From Rhodocyclaceae bacterium (GTDB taxonomy: Bacteria > Pseudomonadota > Gammaproteobacteria > Burkholderiales > Rhodocyclaceae), in the NCBI GenBank assembly GCA_008080565.1, contig VIKE01000013.1:1-64000 (forward strand): 64,000 nucleotides of DNA. Direction: 5' to 3'. The notes under the pieces were generated by a model. The model was given only the letters and a program-made list of their open reading frames with translations, was not told the DNA's origin and did not search any database. Both the position numbers and the translations under genes were made by a program. Shown piece by piece: positions 1 through 9,773 of this stretch. Position 1 is the stretch's first letter. Each line of letters begins with the position of its first letter.

Positions 1-65
1 GGCCAGCAATCCGTCAAGGCTTGATCGAAGCCTGTGCCCGATCCTGCATCCGGTAAAATCGCCGG

Positions 66-1253
66 ATGCATGCTTTGCCTTACTGGCGCCTTTCGGGCTA
101 CTACTTTTTTTATTTCGCCTTCATTGGCGCCTTCTCGCCCTATTTCGGGCTCTATCTCCAATCCCTGAATTTTTCTGCCTGGGACATCGGTCTGCTGATG
201 TCGCAGATGCAGTTGATGCGCCTCTTTGGCCCCAATCTGTGGGGCTGGCTGGCTGACCGTTTTGGTCGGCGCATGGCGATCATTCGACTGGCTGCCGGGA
301 TTGGTCTGGCCGGATTCACCGCTTTTTTCTGGCTCGACAAATTGCCCGGCATGCTGGTCGCGATGGCGGTCCTGGCCTTTTTCTGGAGTGCTGCGCTGCC
401 GTTGGTCGAGACGTTGACTTTCGATCATCTGCGTGAAGAACGCGGCCGCTATAGCCGTATCCGCCTGTGGGGTTCAATCGGCTTCATCGTTGCCGTGATG
501 GGGACCGGGGCGCTGCTCGACATGGCGCCACCGGTCGGCGTGCTCTGGGTGTGCTGGGCGATTCTGGCCGGCATTCTGTTTTACGCGCTGACCCTGCCGG
601 AAGCGCCGCCGGTCCTGCATGAGAGCAACGCTCAGCCGATTGGCGAAATTCTGCGCCAGCCGAAAGTCATTGCGCTGATGACGGCCTGCTTCGCGATGTC
701 GGCGGCGCATGGCGCCTTCTACGTTTTTTACTCGATCCATCTCGATGCCCACGGCTATTCGAAGACCGAAGTCGGCTTGCTCTGGTCGCTCGGCGTGGTC
801 GCGGAAATCGTCGTTTTCATGTTCATGGCGCGGCTGTCGCGGTGGTTATCGCTACGCGCCATCCTGCTCGCCTGTTTTGGCGCAGCAGTTGTTCGCTTCC
901 TGCTCATGGGCTGGGGCGTCGAGTCGGCGGCCATCATGATTGTCGTCCAGCTACTCCACGGCCTGACGTTCGGCGCCTACCACGCGGCTTCCATCGCGGC
1001 AGTGAATCAGTGGTTTCCCGGTCGGGCGCAGGGCCGGGGACAGGCGCTGTATTCAAGTCTGTCGTTCGGCGCTGGCGGCTTGCTCGGCGCGCTGATCAGC
1101 GGCCGGACCTGGGATTCGCTGGGCTCTGGCTGGACCTTTACGCTCGGTGCCGTGTTCGCGCTGGTCGGCTTGGTGCTGGTCTGGGGCTGGGTCGGTGCGA
1201 ATGCTACGGTCAACCGGGAAAACAGGGCAAAAACGAAAGATCCTGTGCAATAA
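66..1253 (+). CDS. MFS transporter, phenylpropionate-permease-like
   Basis: Inner-membrane secondary transporter of the major facilitator superfamily, 395 residues, with about 12 hydrophobic segments and the loop motif WLADRFGRR between TM2 and TM3 (about residues 54-62). The layout (short N-terminus, 'LWGSIGF' in TM5) recalls the 3-phenylpropionic acid/nucleoside-symporter-like branch of MFS; the substrate cannot be read from sequence. The ATG at 66 is the first start in the window, and a TAAAAT box at 54-59 lies close upstream. The last 16 codons (ATVNRENRAKTKDPVQ) are written by a copy of the dispersed repeat, so the C-terminal tail is probably acquired. leuC follows after 30 bp. Confidence 0.85.
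   Translation: MHALPYWRLSGYYFFYFAFIGAFSPYFGLYLQSLNFSAWDIGLLMSQMQLMRLFGPNLWGWLADRFGRRMAIIRLAAGIGLAGFTAFFWLDKLPGMLVAMAVLAFFWSAALPLVETLTFDHLREERGRYSRIRLWGSIGFIVAVMGTGALLDMAPPVGVLWVCWAILAGILFYALTLPEAPPVLHESNAQPIGEILRQPKVIALMTACFAMSAAHGAFYVFYSIHLDAHGYSKTEVGLLWSLGVVAEIVVFMFMARLSRWLSLRAILLACFGAAVVRFLLMGWGVESAAIMIVVQLLHGLTFGAYHAASIAAVNQWFPGRAQGRGQALYSSLSFGAGGLLGALISGRTWDSLGSGWTFTLGAVFALVGLVLVWGWVGANATVNRENRAKTKDPVQ
1205..1238 (-). repeat. Dispersed repeat copy 1, coding the C-terminus of the MFS protein
   Basis: Reads CTACGGTCAACCGG then an A-rich arm, the reverse complement of the family consensus. It is translated as TVNRENRAKTKD at the end of the transporter. The core CGGT-CA-ACCG is intact and the A-rich arm has several differences. 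Confidence 0.75.
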
Positions 1254-1283
1254 TTCAAGGCTTTACAGCCCACATTACGCACC

Positions 1284-2690
1284 ATGTCGAAGACCCTTTA
1301 CGACAAGCTTTGGGAGAACCATGTCGTCCATCAGGAAGCTGATGGCACGGCCCTTCTCTATATCGATCGTCACCTCGTGCATGAAGTCACCAGCCCGCAG
1401 GCTTTCGAAGGCCTCAAGCTGGCCGGCCGCAAGCCTTGGCGCATCTCGTCCATCGTCGCGACGGCCGACCACAATACGCCGACCGATCACTGGGATGAAG
1501 GCATCAAGGATCCCGTGTCGCGTCAACAAGTGCAAACGCTGGATGACAACATCCGCGAAGTCGGTGCGCTGGCCTATTTTCCGTTCAAGGATGCGCGGCA
1601 GGGCATCGTGCACGTCGTTGGTCCGGAAAACGGCGCCACGCTGCCCGGCATGACGGTTGTTTGCGGCGACTCGCACACTTCGACGCATGGTGCTTTCGCC
1701 TGTCTGGCCCACGGTATCGGCACCTCTGAAGTCGAGCACGTGCTGGCTACCCAATGCCTGCTGCAGAAGAAGTCGAAGACCATGCTGATCGCCGTCGACG
1801 GCAAGCTCGGCAAGGGCGTCACCGCCAAGGATGTGGCGCTGGCCATCATCGGCACCATCGGCACGGCCGGCGGCAACGGCTACGCCATCGAATTCGGCGG
1901 CAGCGCTATTCGCGGCCTGAGCATGGAAGGTCGCATGACCCTGTGCAATATGGCCATCGAAGGCGGTGCGCGCATGGGCTTTGTCGCGGTCGACGACAAA
2001 ACCATCGATTATTTGAAAGGTCGCCCGTTCTCGCCGAAGGGGGATATCTGGGAAAAAGCGGTCGCCTATTGGCGCACGCTGCATTCCGACGCTGGCGCAC
2101 AGTTTGATCGCATTGTCACGCTGAAGGCCGAGGATATTCGTCCGCAAGTGACCTGGGGTACTTCGCCCGAAATGGTCGTCGCCATCGACGCCGTCGTTCC
2201 TGATCCGGCCAAGCAGACCGACCCGGTCAAGCGCGAAGGCATGGAACGCGCCCTGCAATACATGGGTCTAAATCCCAATACGCCGATCCAGGATATCGCT
2301 ATCGACAAGGTGTTCATTGGCTCCTGCACCAACTCGCGCATTGAAGACCTGCGCGAGGCGGCATCGGTGCTCAAGGGGCGTCATGTCGCGGCGACCGTCA
2401 AGCTGGCGCTGGCTGTGCCGGGTTCCGGCCTGGTCAAGCGTCAGGCTGAAGCGGAAGGGCTGGACAAGGTTTTCATCGCGGCTGGTTTCGAGTGGCGCGA
2501 ACCGGGTTGTTCGATGTGTCTGGCGATGAATGCCGACCGTCTGGAGCCGGGCGAACGTTGTGCCTCGACCTCCAACCGCAATTTCGAAGGCCGTCAGGGT
2601 CCGGGCGGACGCACCCATCTGGTCAGCCCGGCCATGGCCGCTGCTGCAGCAATTGCCGGCCGCTTTGCCGACGTGCGAGACGTTCTGTAA
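1284..2690 (+). CDS. leuC: 3-isopropylmalate dehydratase large subunit
   Basis: Aconitase-family subunit that, with LeuD, isomerises 2-isopropylmalate to 3-isopropylmalate in leucine synthesis in the cytoplasm. Length 468 matches the family. The three cysteines that hold the 4Fe-4S cluster are at 348 (GSCTNSR), 409 and 412 (GCSMC), and the substrate-binding [12 protein letters not shown] segment is present. It heads leuC-lipoprotein-leuD-leuB-asd. There is no clear Shine-Dalgarno before the ATG, and it starts only 30 bp after the transporter gene, so co-transcription is possible. Confidence 0.97.
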   Translation: MSKTLYDKLWENHVVHQEADGTALLYIDRHLVHEVTSPQAFEGLKLAGRKPWRISSIVATADHNTPTDHWDEGIKDPVSRQQVQTLDDNIREVGALAYFPFKDARQGIVHVVGPENGATLPGMTVVCGDSHTSTHGAFACLAHGIGTSEVEHVLATQCLLQKKSKTMLIAVDGKLGKGVTAKDVALAIIGTIGTAGGNGYAIEFGGSAIRGLSMEGRMTLCNMAIEGGARMGFVAVDDKTIDYLKGRPFSPKGDIWEKAVAYWRTLHSDAGAQFDRIVTLKAEDIRPQVTWGTSPEMVVAIDAVVPDPAKQTDPVKREGMERALQYMGLNPNTPIQDIAIDKVFIGSCTNSRIEDLREAASVLKGRHVAATVKLALAVPGSGLVKRQAEAEGLDKVFIAAGFEWREPGCSMCLAMNADRLEPGERCASTSNRNFEGRQGPGGRTHLVSPAMAAAAAIAGRFADVRDVL

Positions 2691-2705
2691 GAAGGAGCGA
2701 CGATC

Positions 2706-2921
2706 ATGAAGAATTGGCTTGTCTTGTTTGCTGTGCTTTGTCTGGGCGCCTGCAATACTGCGCAGGGCGTCAAGAAGGATGTCGCCATCGGCGCTGAAAA
2801 GACCGGTGAGGCTTTGCAGAAGGGCGGCGAAGCTGTCGAGAGCGCCCTGCACAAGAGTGGCGAGGCGGTTGGCGGTGCACTCAAGAAGGGTGGCGACGCC
2901 GTGCAGAAAGTGGTGGAGTAA
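2706..2921 (+). CDS. Small entericidin-like lipoprotein inside the leu operon
   Basis: A 71-residue protein with a short signal peptide and lipobox LGAC (Cys at about 16), so it should be lipidated and exported. The mature part is an amphipathic helix built from repeated units ([26 protein letters not shown]). This resembles entericidin EcnA/B-type lipoproteins but is longer than the usual 40-50 residues. A good ribosome site (AAGGAG) precedes it, and its TAA overlaps the leuD ATG by one base (TAATG), so translation is probably coupled to leuD. Its role is unknown; entericidin membership is inferred from the lipobox and helix pattern. Confidence 0.75.
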   Translation: MKNWLVLFAVLCLGACNTAQGVKKDVAIGAEKTGEALQKGGEAVESALHKSGEAVGGALKKGGDAVQKVVE

Positions 2922-3559
2922 TGGATAAATTTGTTCGTCTGGAAGGTTTGGTGGCGCCCCTCGACCGCAATAACGTCGATACCGATGCGATCATCCCCAA
3001 GCAGTTTCTCAAGTCCATCAAGCGTTCAGGCTTCGGGCCGAATGCCTTTGATGAATGGCGCTACATGGATGTCGGTCAACCGGGGCAGGATGCCTCCGGG
3101 CGGCCGAAGAATCCTAATTTCGTGCTGAACCAGCCACGTTATCAAGGTGCGCAGGTGCTTTTGACTCGTGCCAATTTTGGCTGTGGCAGTTCGCGTGAAC
3201 ATGCGCCGTGGGCCCTGCTCGATTTTGGCTTCAAGGCCATCATCGCCGAATCGTTTGCCGATATTTTCTTCAACAACTGCTACAAGAATGGCATCGTGCC
3301 CATCGTCTTGCCGGCGGCTGAAGTTGAAGCCTTGTTCAAGCAGGTCGAAGCGACGCCCGGATACAAGCTGGTTGTGGACCTGCAGGCGCAAGCTGTCATT
3401 CGCCCCGATGGCTATGCCATTCCATTCCAGATTGATGCCTTCCGCAAGGAATGTCTGATCAACGGTTGGGACGACATTGGCTTGACCTTGCGTCACGCCG
3501 AGAAAATTCGCGAATTTGAAGAGAAGCGTCATATCAACCAGCCTTGGCTGTTTGCGTAA
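2921..3559 (+). CDS. leuD: 3-isopropylmalate dehydratase small subunit
   Basis: Swivel-domain partner of LeuC in the isomerisation of isopropylmalate. 212 residues, the normal length for the proteobacterial form. The conserved N-terminal [17 protein letters not shown] and the substrate-loop signature [13 protein letters not shown] (about 85-97) are both present. The start ATG overlaps the stop of the small lipoprotein gene. leuB begins 12 bp after the stop. Confidence 0.97.
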   Translation: MDKFVRLEGLVAPLDRNNVDTDAIIPKQFLKSIKRSGFGPNAFDEWRYMDVGQPGQDASGRPKNPNFVLNQPRYQGAQVLLTRANFGCGSSREHAPWALLDFGFKAIIAESFADIFFNNCYKNGIVPIVLPAAEVEALFKQVEATPGYKLVVDLQAQAVIRPDGYAIPFQIDAFRKECLINGWDDIGLTLRHAEKIREFEEKRHINQPWLFA

Positions 3560-3571
3560 TAAGGAAAAACC

Positions 3572-4624
3572 ATGAAGATTTGTGTTCTGCCGGGTGACGG
3601 CATTGGTCCGGAAATCGTTGCTGAAGCCGTGCGTGTGCTCACGTCACTTGATCTCAAGCTGGAACTCGAAGAAGGCCTGATCGGTGGCGGTGCCGTTGAC
3701 GCGACGGGAACGCCGTATCCTGAAGCAACCAAGAAGCTGACAGCAGAGGCCGATGCCATCCTGCTCGGCGCCGTTGGTGGTCCGAAATGGGACGTGCTCG
3801 CTCGCGAGTTGCGCCCGGAGCGTGGCCTGCTAGGTATTCGCAAGGATCTCGGACTGTTCGCCAATCTGCGCCCGGCGATTCTCTACCCCGAACTGGCCAA
3901 TGCCTCGACGCTGAAACCGGAGGTGGTTTCCGGTCTGGATATCCTGATCGTTCGCGAGCTGACCGGTGATATTTATTTCGGCCAACCGCGCGGCATTCGC
4001 GAAGAAAACGGTGAGCGTGTCGGCTTCAATACCATGGTCTACAGCGAGTCGGAAATTCGCCGCATCGGCCATGTCGCCTTCCAGGCTGCGCAGAAACGCA
4101 ACAAGAAGCTGTGCTCGGTCGACAAGATGAATGTGCTGGAAACAACCCAGCTTTGGCGCGATGTGATGATCGAGATCGCGCATGATTACCCGGACGTCGA
4201 ACTCAGCCACATGCTGGTCGATAACGCCGCCATGCAACTGGTCAAGGCGCCGAAGCAGTTTGACGTGATGGTCACCGGCAACATGTTCGGCGACATTCTG
4301 TCCGATGAGGCTTCCATGCTGACCGGTTCCATCGGCATGCTGCCGTCGGCCTCGCTCGATGCCAATAACAAGGGGATGTACGAGCCGTCACATGGTTCGG
4401 CGCCCGACATCGCCGGCAAGGGCGTGGCTAATCCGCTGGCTACCATCCTCTCGGTGGCGATGTTGCTGCGTTACACATTTGGCCTCGAAGAGCAGGCACT
4501 GCGCGTCGAAAATGCGGTCAAAAAGGTCTTGGCCCAAGGCTATCGGACCGGCGATATTTACGAACGCGGCACTAACAAGGTTGGCACGAAGGAAATGGGC
4601 GACGCCGTGCTGGCGGCGCTGTAA
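3572..4624 (+). CDS. leuB: 3-isopropylmalate dehydrogenase
   Basis: NAD-dependent oxidative decarboxylase producing 2-oxoisocaproate, the third enzyme of leucine synthesis. 350 residues with the N-terminal [10 protein letters not shown], the metal and substrate segment [14 protein letters not shown], and the NAD-loop signature [14 protein letters not shown] near residue 270. A good ribosome site (AAGGAAAAACC) precedes the ATG. It sits 12 bp after leuD and 27 bp before asd. Confidence 0.97.
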   Translation: MKICVLPGDGIGPEIVAEAVRVLTSLDLKLELEEGLIGGGAVDATGTPYPEATKKLTAEADAILLGAVGGPKWDVLARELRPERGLLGIRKDLGLFANLRPAILYPELANASTLKPEVVSGLDILIVRELTGDIYFGQPRGIREENGERVGFNTMVYSESEIRRIGHVAFQAAQKRNKKLCSVDKMNVLETTQLWRDVMIEIAHDYPDVELSHMLVDNAAMQLVKAPKQFDVMVTGNMFGDILSDEASMLTGSIGMLPSASLDANNKGMYEPSHGSAPDIAGKGVANPLATILSVAMLLRYTFGLEEQALRVENAVKKVLAQGYRTGDIYERGTNKVGTKEMGDAVLAAL

Positions 4625-4651
4625 TAAAGATTTTTCACGGAGAGTGATGAG

Positions 4652-5785
4652 ATGAAGAAGGTTGGTCTGGTTGGTTGGCGCGGTATGGTCGGTTCGGTCC
4701 TCATGCAGCGCATGGTGGAAGAGGGCGATTTCGCCCATATCGATCCGGTGTATTTCTCGACCTCGGCGGCAGGTGGCAAGGCCCCGGCTTTCGGTGGCAA
4801 GGAAGCCTCGCTGCCGTTGCAGGATGCATCCAATATCGAAGCCCTGAAGGCCTGCGAAATCATCATCACTTGCCAGGGCGGCGATTACACCAAGGAAGTC
4901 TTCGGCAAGCTGCGCGCTACCGGCTGGAATGGTCACTGGATTGATGCCGCGTCTTCACTGCGGATGGCTGACGACGCGGTGATCATCCTCGACCCGGTCA
5001 ACATGAATGTGATCAAGGACTCGCTGGCCAAGGGCGGCAAGAACTGGATCGGTGGCAACTGCACGGTTTCGCTGATGCTCATGGGTCTTGGCGGCCTGTT
5101 CCAGAACGACCTGATCGAATGGGCAACGTCCATGACCTATCAGGCCGCTTCCGGTGCCGGCGCACAGAACATGCGCGAACTGATTGCCCAGATGGGCGCC
5201 ATCCATTCTTCGGTGGCTGACCTGTTGGCTGATCCGGCTTCTGCCATTCTCGACATCGACCGCAAGGTCGCCGAGACCATTCGCTCGGATGCCTTCCCGA
5301 AGAAAAATTTCCGCAACACACCGCTGGCTGGTTCCCTGATCCCGTGGATCGATGTGCCTTACGAGAACGGCCAGTCCAAGGAAGAGTGGAAGGGCGGCGC
5401 TGAATGCAACAAGATTCTCGGCAAGCCGGCTTTCCGCTCGGCGGGTTCGATCCCCATCGACGGTCTGTGTGTGCGCATCGGCGCCATGCGTTGCCACAGT
5501 CAGGCGCTGACCATCAAGCTCAAGAAGGACGTGCCGCTCGACGAAATCAGCGACATGCTGGCCAAGGCCAATCCCTGGGCCAAGGTTGTGCCGAACGATC
5601 GTGAGATATCGGAGCGCGAGCTGACCCCGGCGGCAGTAACCGGTACCCTGACCGTCCCGGTCGGCCGTCTGCACAAGATGGCGATGGGCCCCGAATACCT
5701 GGCTGCCTTTACCTGCGGCGACCAGTTGCTGTGGGGCGCCGCCGAGCCGCTGCGTCGCATGCTGCGGATTCTGCTCGACGCCTGA
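4652..5785 (+). CDS. asd: Aspartate-semialdehyde dehydrogenase
   Basis: NADPH-dependent reduction of aspartyl phosphate to the semialdehyde, the branch point to lysine/diaminopimelate, threonine and methionine. 377 residues, close to the E. coli-type enzyme. Nucleotide-binding N-terminus [14 protein letters not shown] and active-site cysteine C137 in GGNCTVS are visible. It is last in the leu-asd run and is followed by a strong terminator. The product also feeds the downstream metZ branch. Confidence 0.96.
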   Translation: MKKVGLVGWRGMVGSVLMQRMVEEGDFAHIDPVYFSTSAAGGKAPAFGGKEASLPLQDASNIEALKACEIIITCQGGDYTKEVFGKLRATGWNGHWIDAASSLRMADDAVIILDPVNMNVIKDSLAKGGKNWIGGNCTVSLMLMGLGGLFQNDLIEWATSMTYQAASGAGAQNMRELIAQMGAIHSSVADLLADPASAILDIDRKVAETIRSDAFPKKNFRNTPLAGSLIPWIDVPYENGQSKEEWKGGAECNKILGKPAFRSAGSIPIDGLCVRIGAMRCHSQALTIKLKKDVPLDEISDMLAKANPWAKVVPNDREISERELTPAAVTGTLTVPVGRLHKMAMGPEYLAAFTCGDQLLWGAAEPLRRMLRILLDA

Positions 5786-5803
5786 TCGGTACCATCCTTT
5801 TGA

Positions 5804-5836
5804 CAAAAAAGCCGGGGTCAAAGCCCCGGCTTTTTA
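5804..5836 (+). terminator. Factor-independent terminator after asd
   Basis: GCCGGGG (5811-5817), a short TCAAA loop and CCCCGGC, flanked by five or six A on the left and a T5 run on the right. Because of the A tract it could also work on the opposite strand. Confidence 0.9.
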
Positions 5837-5945
5837 TTTGTTGGGGATATGCAAAAAGGGCAGGTTTGAGAAGCGGGTTTAGCTTGCATTGCTAAGTACA
5901 TGATGTTAATTTGAAAGTCCCAAATTTGACGCTCAGGGTTTTGCC

Positions 5946-8900
5946 GTGAACGGAACTGTACAAACCAGGTTCAAGAAACGCGCAGCTGCGCTCGCCGTTG
6001 CTTCTTGTCTTTCAATTTCGCCGTGGATTGCAGAGGCCGCTGGCCTGGGTAAACTCACGGTGTTGTCGGGTATTGGGCAGCCCCTGCGGGCCGAGCTGGA
6101 TATCGGTGCGACAAAGGACGAACTCGGGGGGATGACTGCTCGTCTCGCTCCGCAGGATGTCTTCAAGCAGGCAGGCGTCGATTTCGCCTCCGTCTTGCTG
6201 GATCTCCGGTTCTCCGTTGAGAAGCGACCAAACGGACAGTCTGTCGTCAAGGTGAGTTCGGTCAAGCCGATCAATGAACCGTTCCTGGATTTTCTGGTTG
6301 AGCTGAACTGGCCGGCCGGGCGTTTGGTGCGTGAATATACGTTCCTGCTTGATCCTCCCGAAATGCTTGCATCGCAGTCGTCGCGCCCGGTAGCGGATGC
6401 ACGGATTGTCGAGACGGTTCGCGGTGGTGGAAGCGCTGGAGAGGTTAAACCGGCGCCAGTCAAGGCCGCTTCTCGTCCGGCGGCGACTCCGAAGGTGGCT
6501 GCCGAGCCGAAAGCAAAGCCGGAGAGCGCAGGAACGCGTGTCGTCAAGCAGGGTGAGACACTGCGCAAGATCGCAGCCGAGAACAAGTACGACGGTGTTT
6601 CCCTGGAGCAGATGCTGGTTGGCTTGTTCCAAGGCAATCCGGACGCTTTCATCGCCCAGAATGTTAATCGCCTCAAGGCTGGCGCAATCCTGAATATTCC
6701 CGAGCAGTCGGCGGTTGAGTCGATTTCTCCAGCTGAAGCGAAAAAAATCTATGTCGCGCAAGCTCGCGACTGGAATGACTATCGGCAAAAACTGGCCGCA
6801 TCGACAGCCAGGATGCCTGCTGCAGATGGTGCTGCAAGTCAGACCAGCGCCGGCAAGATCACGGCCAAGGTAGAGGAAAAAGCGGTGCCGGCCGAGCAGG
6901 GCAAGGATCAGGTCAAGGTGGCGCGTACCGACCCAGCAGCCAAGGGCGCTGCTGCTGCCAAGGCAGCCGAGGTGGCAGATCAGCTCGCCAAGGACAAGGC
7001 GCTGAAGGATGCGCAGGATCGCCTGCTGTCGTTGGAAAAGAATGTCAATGAATTGCAGAAGCTTCTGGAGATGAAGAACCAGAAGCTGGCTGAGTTGCAG
7101 CAAGCGCCGGCCAAAAAGGATGAGCCGAAGGTGGCTGAAGTAGCAAAGCCGGTTGAGCCACCCAAGCCTGTCGAGGTGGCCAAGCCGGTTGAGCCGAAGC
7201 CTGTTGAAGCCCCCAAAGTTGTTGAGCCGCCAAAGGCGCCCGAGCCTGTTGCGGCGGTTGAGCCAGCAAAACCGGTCGAGCCGCCAAAAGCCGTTGAGCC
7301 ACCGAAGCCAGAAGTGCCAAAGGTCGAAGCTCCCGAGGCTCCGACGGAGCCGAGCTTTGTCGATTCCATTCTTGAGGATCCGGTGCCTTTGGCTGGTCTC
7401 GGCGGAATTCTCGCACTGCTGGGCGGTTACTTCGTGTTTAGCCGCCGGCGTGCCAAGAATTCGTCCATCGAAACGACCGCACTTCCGATGCCATCGAGCC
7501 TTGGGCCCAACTCTGTATTCCGCATGACGGGTGGCCAGAGTATTGATACTGGCAATATTCCGCCGCTGACCGGCGATTTTAGTCAGACCGGTCCCGGCAC
7601 CATCGATACCGACGAGGTAGATCCGGTTGCCGAGGCGGATGTGTACATGGCCTATGGCCGCGATACCCAGGCCGAAGAAATTCTTCTCGAGGCGTTGCAG
7701 AAGGATCCGCAGCGGACGGCCATTCATGCCAAGTTGCTTGAGATATACGCGAATCGTCATAGCGTGAAGCAGTTTGAAACGCTGGCCGGTGAGTTGTATG
7801 CGCAGACGGCTGGTGTTGGTCCGGATTGGGCGAAAGTTGCTGTACTTGGCTTGGGCCTTGATCCGAACAACCCGTTGTATTCCGCATCGCATGCTCAGTC
7901 GGTACCGGAAGAGTCTGATGTGCCCGAAGCGCTGACCGCCGATGCGCTGGTTGATATTCCTGTAGAGGTTCCGGCGGCAGTGCCGGAGGCTGTGGTGAGT
8001 TTGCCCGAGCCGGATCAGGAGCCGGAAGTCGAAGTCGTTCCATCGGCTCTAGATCTTTCCGACGGATTCGAGCTGGATACGCTGGTTCTGCCGAAGGAAT
8101 CCGAGTCACAGGCCGAGGGGGAAGCTGCTGCCGAGACCATGGACCTCGGGGCGGATGCAATGACCCTTGACTTCGATCTTGGCGCCGAGACCATCGCTCC
8201 CGATATGACCAGCCAGTCAGATATTGGCGTCGATGTCGAGCCTTATACCGATACGGTGGTTTCTGTCGATCATTCCGATGCGCTCGATTTCGACCTGGGC
8301 GGTGACGTAGTGCCAGCTATCGTCGAGATGGAGTCTGCCCCTTCTGAGGAGGACAGTGCAGGTCTGAATCTTGATTTCAGCGTTGCTGAGCAAGCCTTGA
8401 TAGAAGAAACAGCAGCCTCGTCGCCTGATTTTTCACCAGACGGTACTCTGGTGATGCCGTCGGCAGTTGCCGAGATGGCTGAGGATATGGATGTTGGTCT
8501 CGGCACCTGGGTGGGTGGAGAAGAGTTGCCAGACGAGCTCCGTGAAGAAGCCTTGCCAGCCGAAGAGCCGCCGGTGATCCAGTTTGGCCAGGATGAGGAT
8601 ATGAGCAAGACCGTGGTCAACCAGATGGTCAATACGGATACGCTGATTGATTCCAATATCCTGAGTTTTGGTGTCGATGATGACAATGCCAAGTTGTCCG
8701 ACACCGTGGTTAACACGGGCATTGTTGATAGCGACTCGCTGGAGTTTGATGTCAAGCTGACTGATTCGATGTTCCTTGGCCAGCCGATGGGAACTCAGGA
8801 GTTCGACATCGGGTCGATCAATCTTGACCTTTCCGAACCACCGGAGGCTGCGCCAGCGGCGCCGGCCGAAGTGAGTGCCGAGCCGGCAGGCATGCCCACG

Positions 8901-9116
8901 CTTGACGCGCCGTCGGCTGACGAGGAAGTTTCGGAAGCTGCGCCGGTGCACAACGAGCATTGGGAAGAGGTCAATACCAAGCTCGATCTGGCCAAGGCTT
9001 ACGAAGAAATGGGCGACTTGGAAGGGGCGCGCGAACTGCTTCAGGAGGTCGTCGGCGAAGGTTCAGTCGATCTGGTTGAGCAGGCTCGCACGATACTCGG
9101 CCGTATTGGCGGGTAG
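5946..9116 (+). CDS. fimV: FimV/HubP-family polar hub protein
   Basis: Large inner-membrane protein (1056 residues, GTG start) of the FimV/HubP family, which organises cell poles and type IV pili or chemotaxis in relatives. Order: signal peptide ending near residue 29 (WIAEAAG); FimV N-terminal domain about 30-140; LysM peptidoglycan-binding domain about 197-258 (VVKQGETLRKIA); coiled coil 335-385; proline/valine-rich spacer about 390-470; one membrane segment about 478-496; a long acidic cytoplasmic region; and a C-terminal TPR-like FimV_C motif (WEEVNTKLDLAKAYEEMGD) after about 1000. The position between asd and truA is the usual betaproteobacterial one. A weak TTGCAT/TTAATT pair lies at 5884-5911. 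Confidence 0.93.
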   Translation: MNGTVQTRFKKRAAALAVASCLSISPWIAEAAGLGKLTVLSGIGQPLRAELDIGATKDELGGMTARLAPQDVFKQAGVDFASVLLDLRFSVEKRPNGQSVVKVSSVKPINEPFLDFLVELNWPAGRLVREYTFLLDPPEMLASQSSRPVADARIVETVRGGGSAGEVKPAPVKAASRPAATPKVAAEPKAKPESAGTRVVKQGETLRKIAAENKYDGVSLEQMLVGLFQGNPDAFIAQNVNRLKAGAILNIPEQSAVESISPAEAKKIYVAQARDWNDYRQKLAASTARMPAADGAASQTSAGKITAKVEEKAVPAEQGKDQVKVARTDPAAKGAAAAKAAEVADQLAKDKALKDAQDRLLSLEKNVNELQKLLEMKNQKLAELQQAPAKKDEPKVAEVAKPVEPPKPVEVAKPVEPKPVEAPKVVEPPKAPEPVAAVEPAKPVEPPKAVEPPKPEVPKVEAPEAPTEPSFVDSILEDPVPLAGLGGILALLGGYFVFSRRRAKNSSIETTALPMPSSLGPNSVFRMTGGQSIDTGNIPPLTGDFSQTGPGTIDTDEVDPVAEADVYMAYGRDTQAEEILLEALQKDPQRTAIHAKLLEIYANRHSVKQFETLAGELYAQTAGVGPDWAKVAVLGLGLDPNNPLYSASHAQSVPEESDVPEALTADALVDIPVEVPAAVPEAVVSLPEPDQEPEVEVVPSALDLSDGFELDTLVLPKESESQAEGEAAAETMDLGADAMTLDFDLGAETIAPDMTSQSDIGVDVEPYTDTVVSVDHSDALDFDLGGDVVPAIVEMESAPSEEDSAGLNLDFSVAEQALIEETAASSPDFSPDGTLVMPSAVAEMAEDMDVGLGTWVGGEELPDELREEALPAEEPPVIQFGQDEDMSKTVVNQMVNTDTLIDSNILSFGVDDDNAKLSDTVVNTGIVDSDSLEFDVKLTDSMFLGQPMGTQEFDIGSINLDLSEPPEAAPAAPAEVSAEPAGMPTLDAPSADEEVSEAAPVHNEHWEEVNTKLDLAKAYEEMGDLEGARELLQEVVGEGSVDLVEQARTILGRIGG

Positions 9117-9134
9117 AATTCAGGCTTGTGATCG

Positions 9135-9162
9135 GCACATGGCCCCGCAAGGGGCCATGTGC
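9135..9162 (+). terminator. Perfect 12-bp stem-loop with GCAA loop after fimV
   Basis: GCACATGGCCCC, loop GCAA (a GNRA tetraloop), GGGGCCATGTGC. There is no T run after it, so it may be a weak terminator, an RNA-stability element or a block on translation rather than a classic terminator. The GTG at 9159 lies inside the right arm. Confidence 0.65.
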
Positions 9163-9179
9163 ATTTCGGGAGCCCGGTT

Positions 9180-9773
9180 TTGCATCCTTCTTGCGCATTG
9201 ATCATCTGGCTGGCAGCGGTTATCGGCGTTCAGTTCGTCGGCTATGCCACCATGCTCCTGCTCGTCGCCGCGGCCTTGCTGCTGACGCCAGGTCTGGCGG
9301 GTCGCTGGTCGGCTTACGTCTGGCGGGCTCGCTGGTTGTTGCTGACCCTCTGGTTGATTCTGGCCTACAACACGCCGGGTGAAGCAATACACGACATGGC
9401 CTGGGCGCCAACCTTTGAAGGCATGGCCGAAGCCGATCTGCAGGCCGCCCGTCTGGTGACGATGCTGGCCTGTCTGGCCTGGTTGTTCCTGCGCCTCGGG
9501 CACGATGGAATGATCGCCGGTCTGTGGGGATTGCTGCAGCCGGTTCGTGCCCTCGGTTTCAGCGTCGAGCGTGTTGTCGTTCGTCTTTCGTTGGTGCTCG
9601 AAAATCTTCAGGAGCCGCCGGAAAAAGGCGCCTGGAAGCAGATGTTGGCGGCTCAGCCGCTGGTTGCCTCGAGGCAGGAGGTGCTGCATCTGAGCCTGGT
9701 GCCGTGGCTGTTGCGCGATACCATGCTGGTGGCGCTGTCCGGCCTCGGATTAATGGGAGCGGCATTGTTGTGA
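9180..9773 (+). CDS. Small integral membrane protein, CbiQ/EcfT-like
   Basis: About 197 residues with three to five membrane segments and a central stretch (LWGLLQPVRALGFSVERVVVRLSLVLENLQE) like the coupling region of CbiQ/EcfT transmembrane proteins of ECF transporters. That assignment is tentative, because no ATPase or S-component gene is nearby. I prefer the TTG start at 9180 with GGGAG eight bases upstream over the GTG at 9159, which lies inside a stable hairpin. The stop overlaps the truA GTG (GTGA), so the two are translationally coupled. The protein is typical hypothetical filler between fimV and truA in this group. Confidence 0.6.
   Translation: MHPSCALIIWLAAVIGVQFVGYATMLLLVAAALLLTPGLAGRWSAYVWRARWLLLTLWLILAYNTPGEAIHDMAWAPTFEGMAEADLQAARLVTMLACLAWLFLRLGHDGMIAGLWGLLQPVRALGFSVERVVVRLSLVLENLQEPPEKGAWKQMLAAQPLVASRQEVLHLSLVPWLLRDTMLVALSGLGLMGAALL

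Noticed and set aside
17-33. Inverted repeat AGGCTT-N5-AAGCCT upstream of the MFS gene
   Set aside because: Arms of only six bases with no second copy; the neighbouring TAAAAT has no matching -35 at 16-18 bp.
5884-5911. Possible sigma-70 promoter of fimV (TTGCAT/TTAATT)
   Set aside because: Spacing of 16 and weak boxes; not distinctive enough to list as a promoter.
6012-7892. 626-codon frame antisense to fimV
   Set aside because: Shadow of a GC-rich gene; residues lack any domain and fimV is certain on the other strand.
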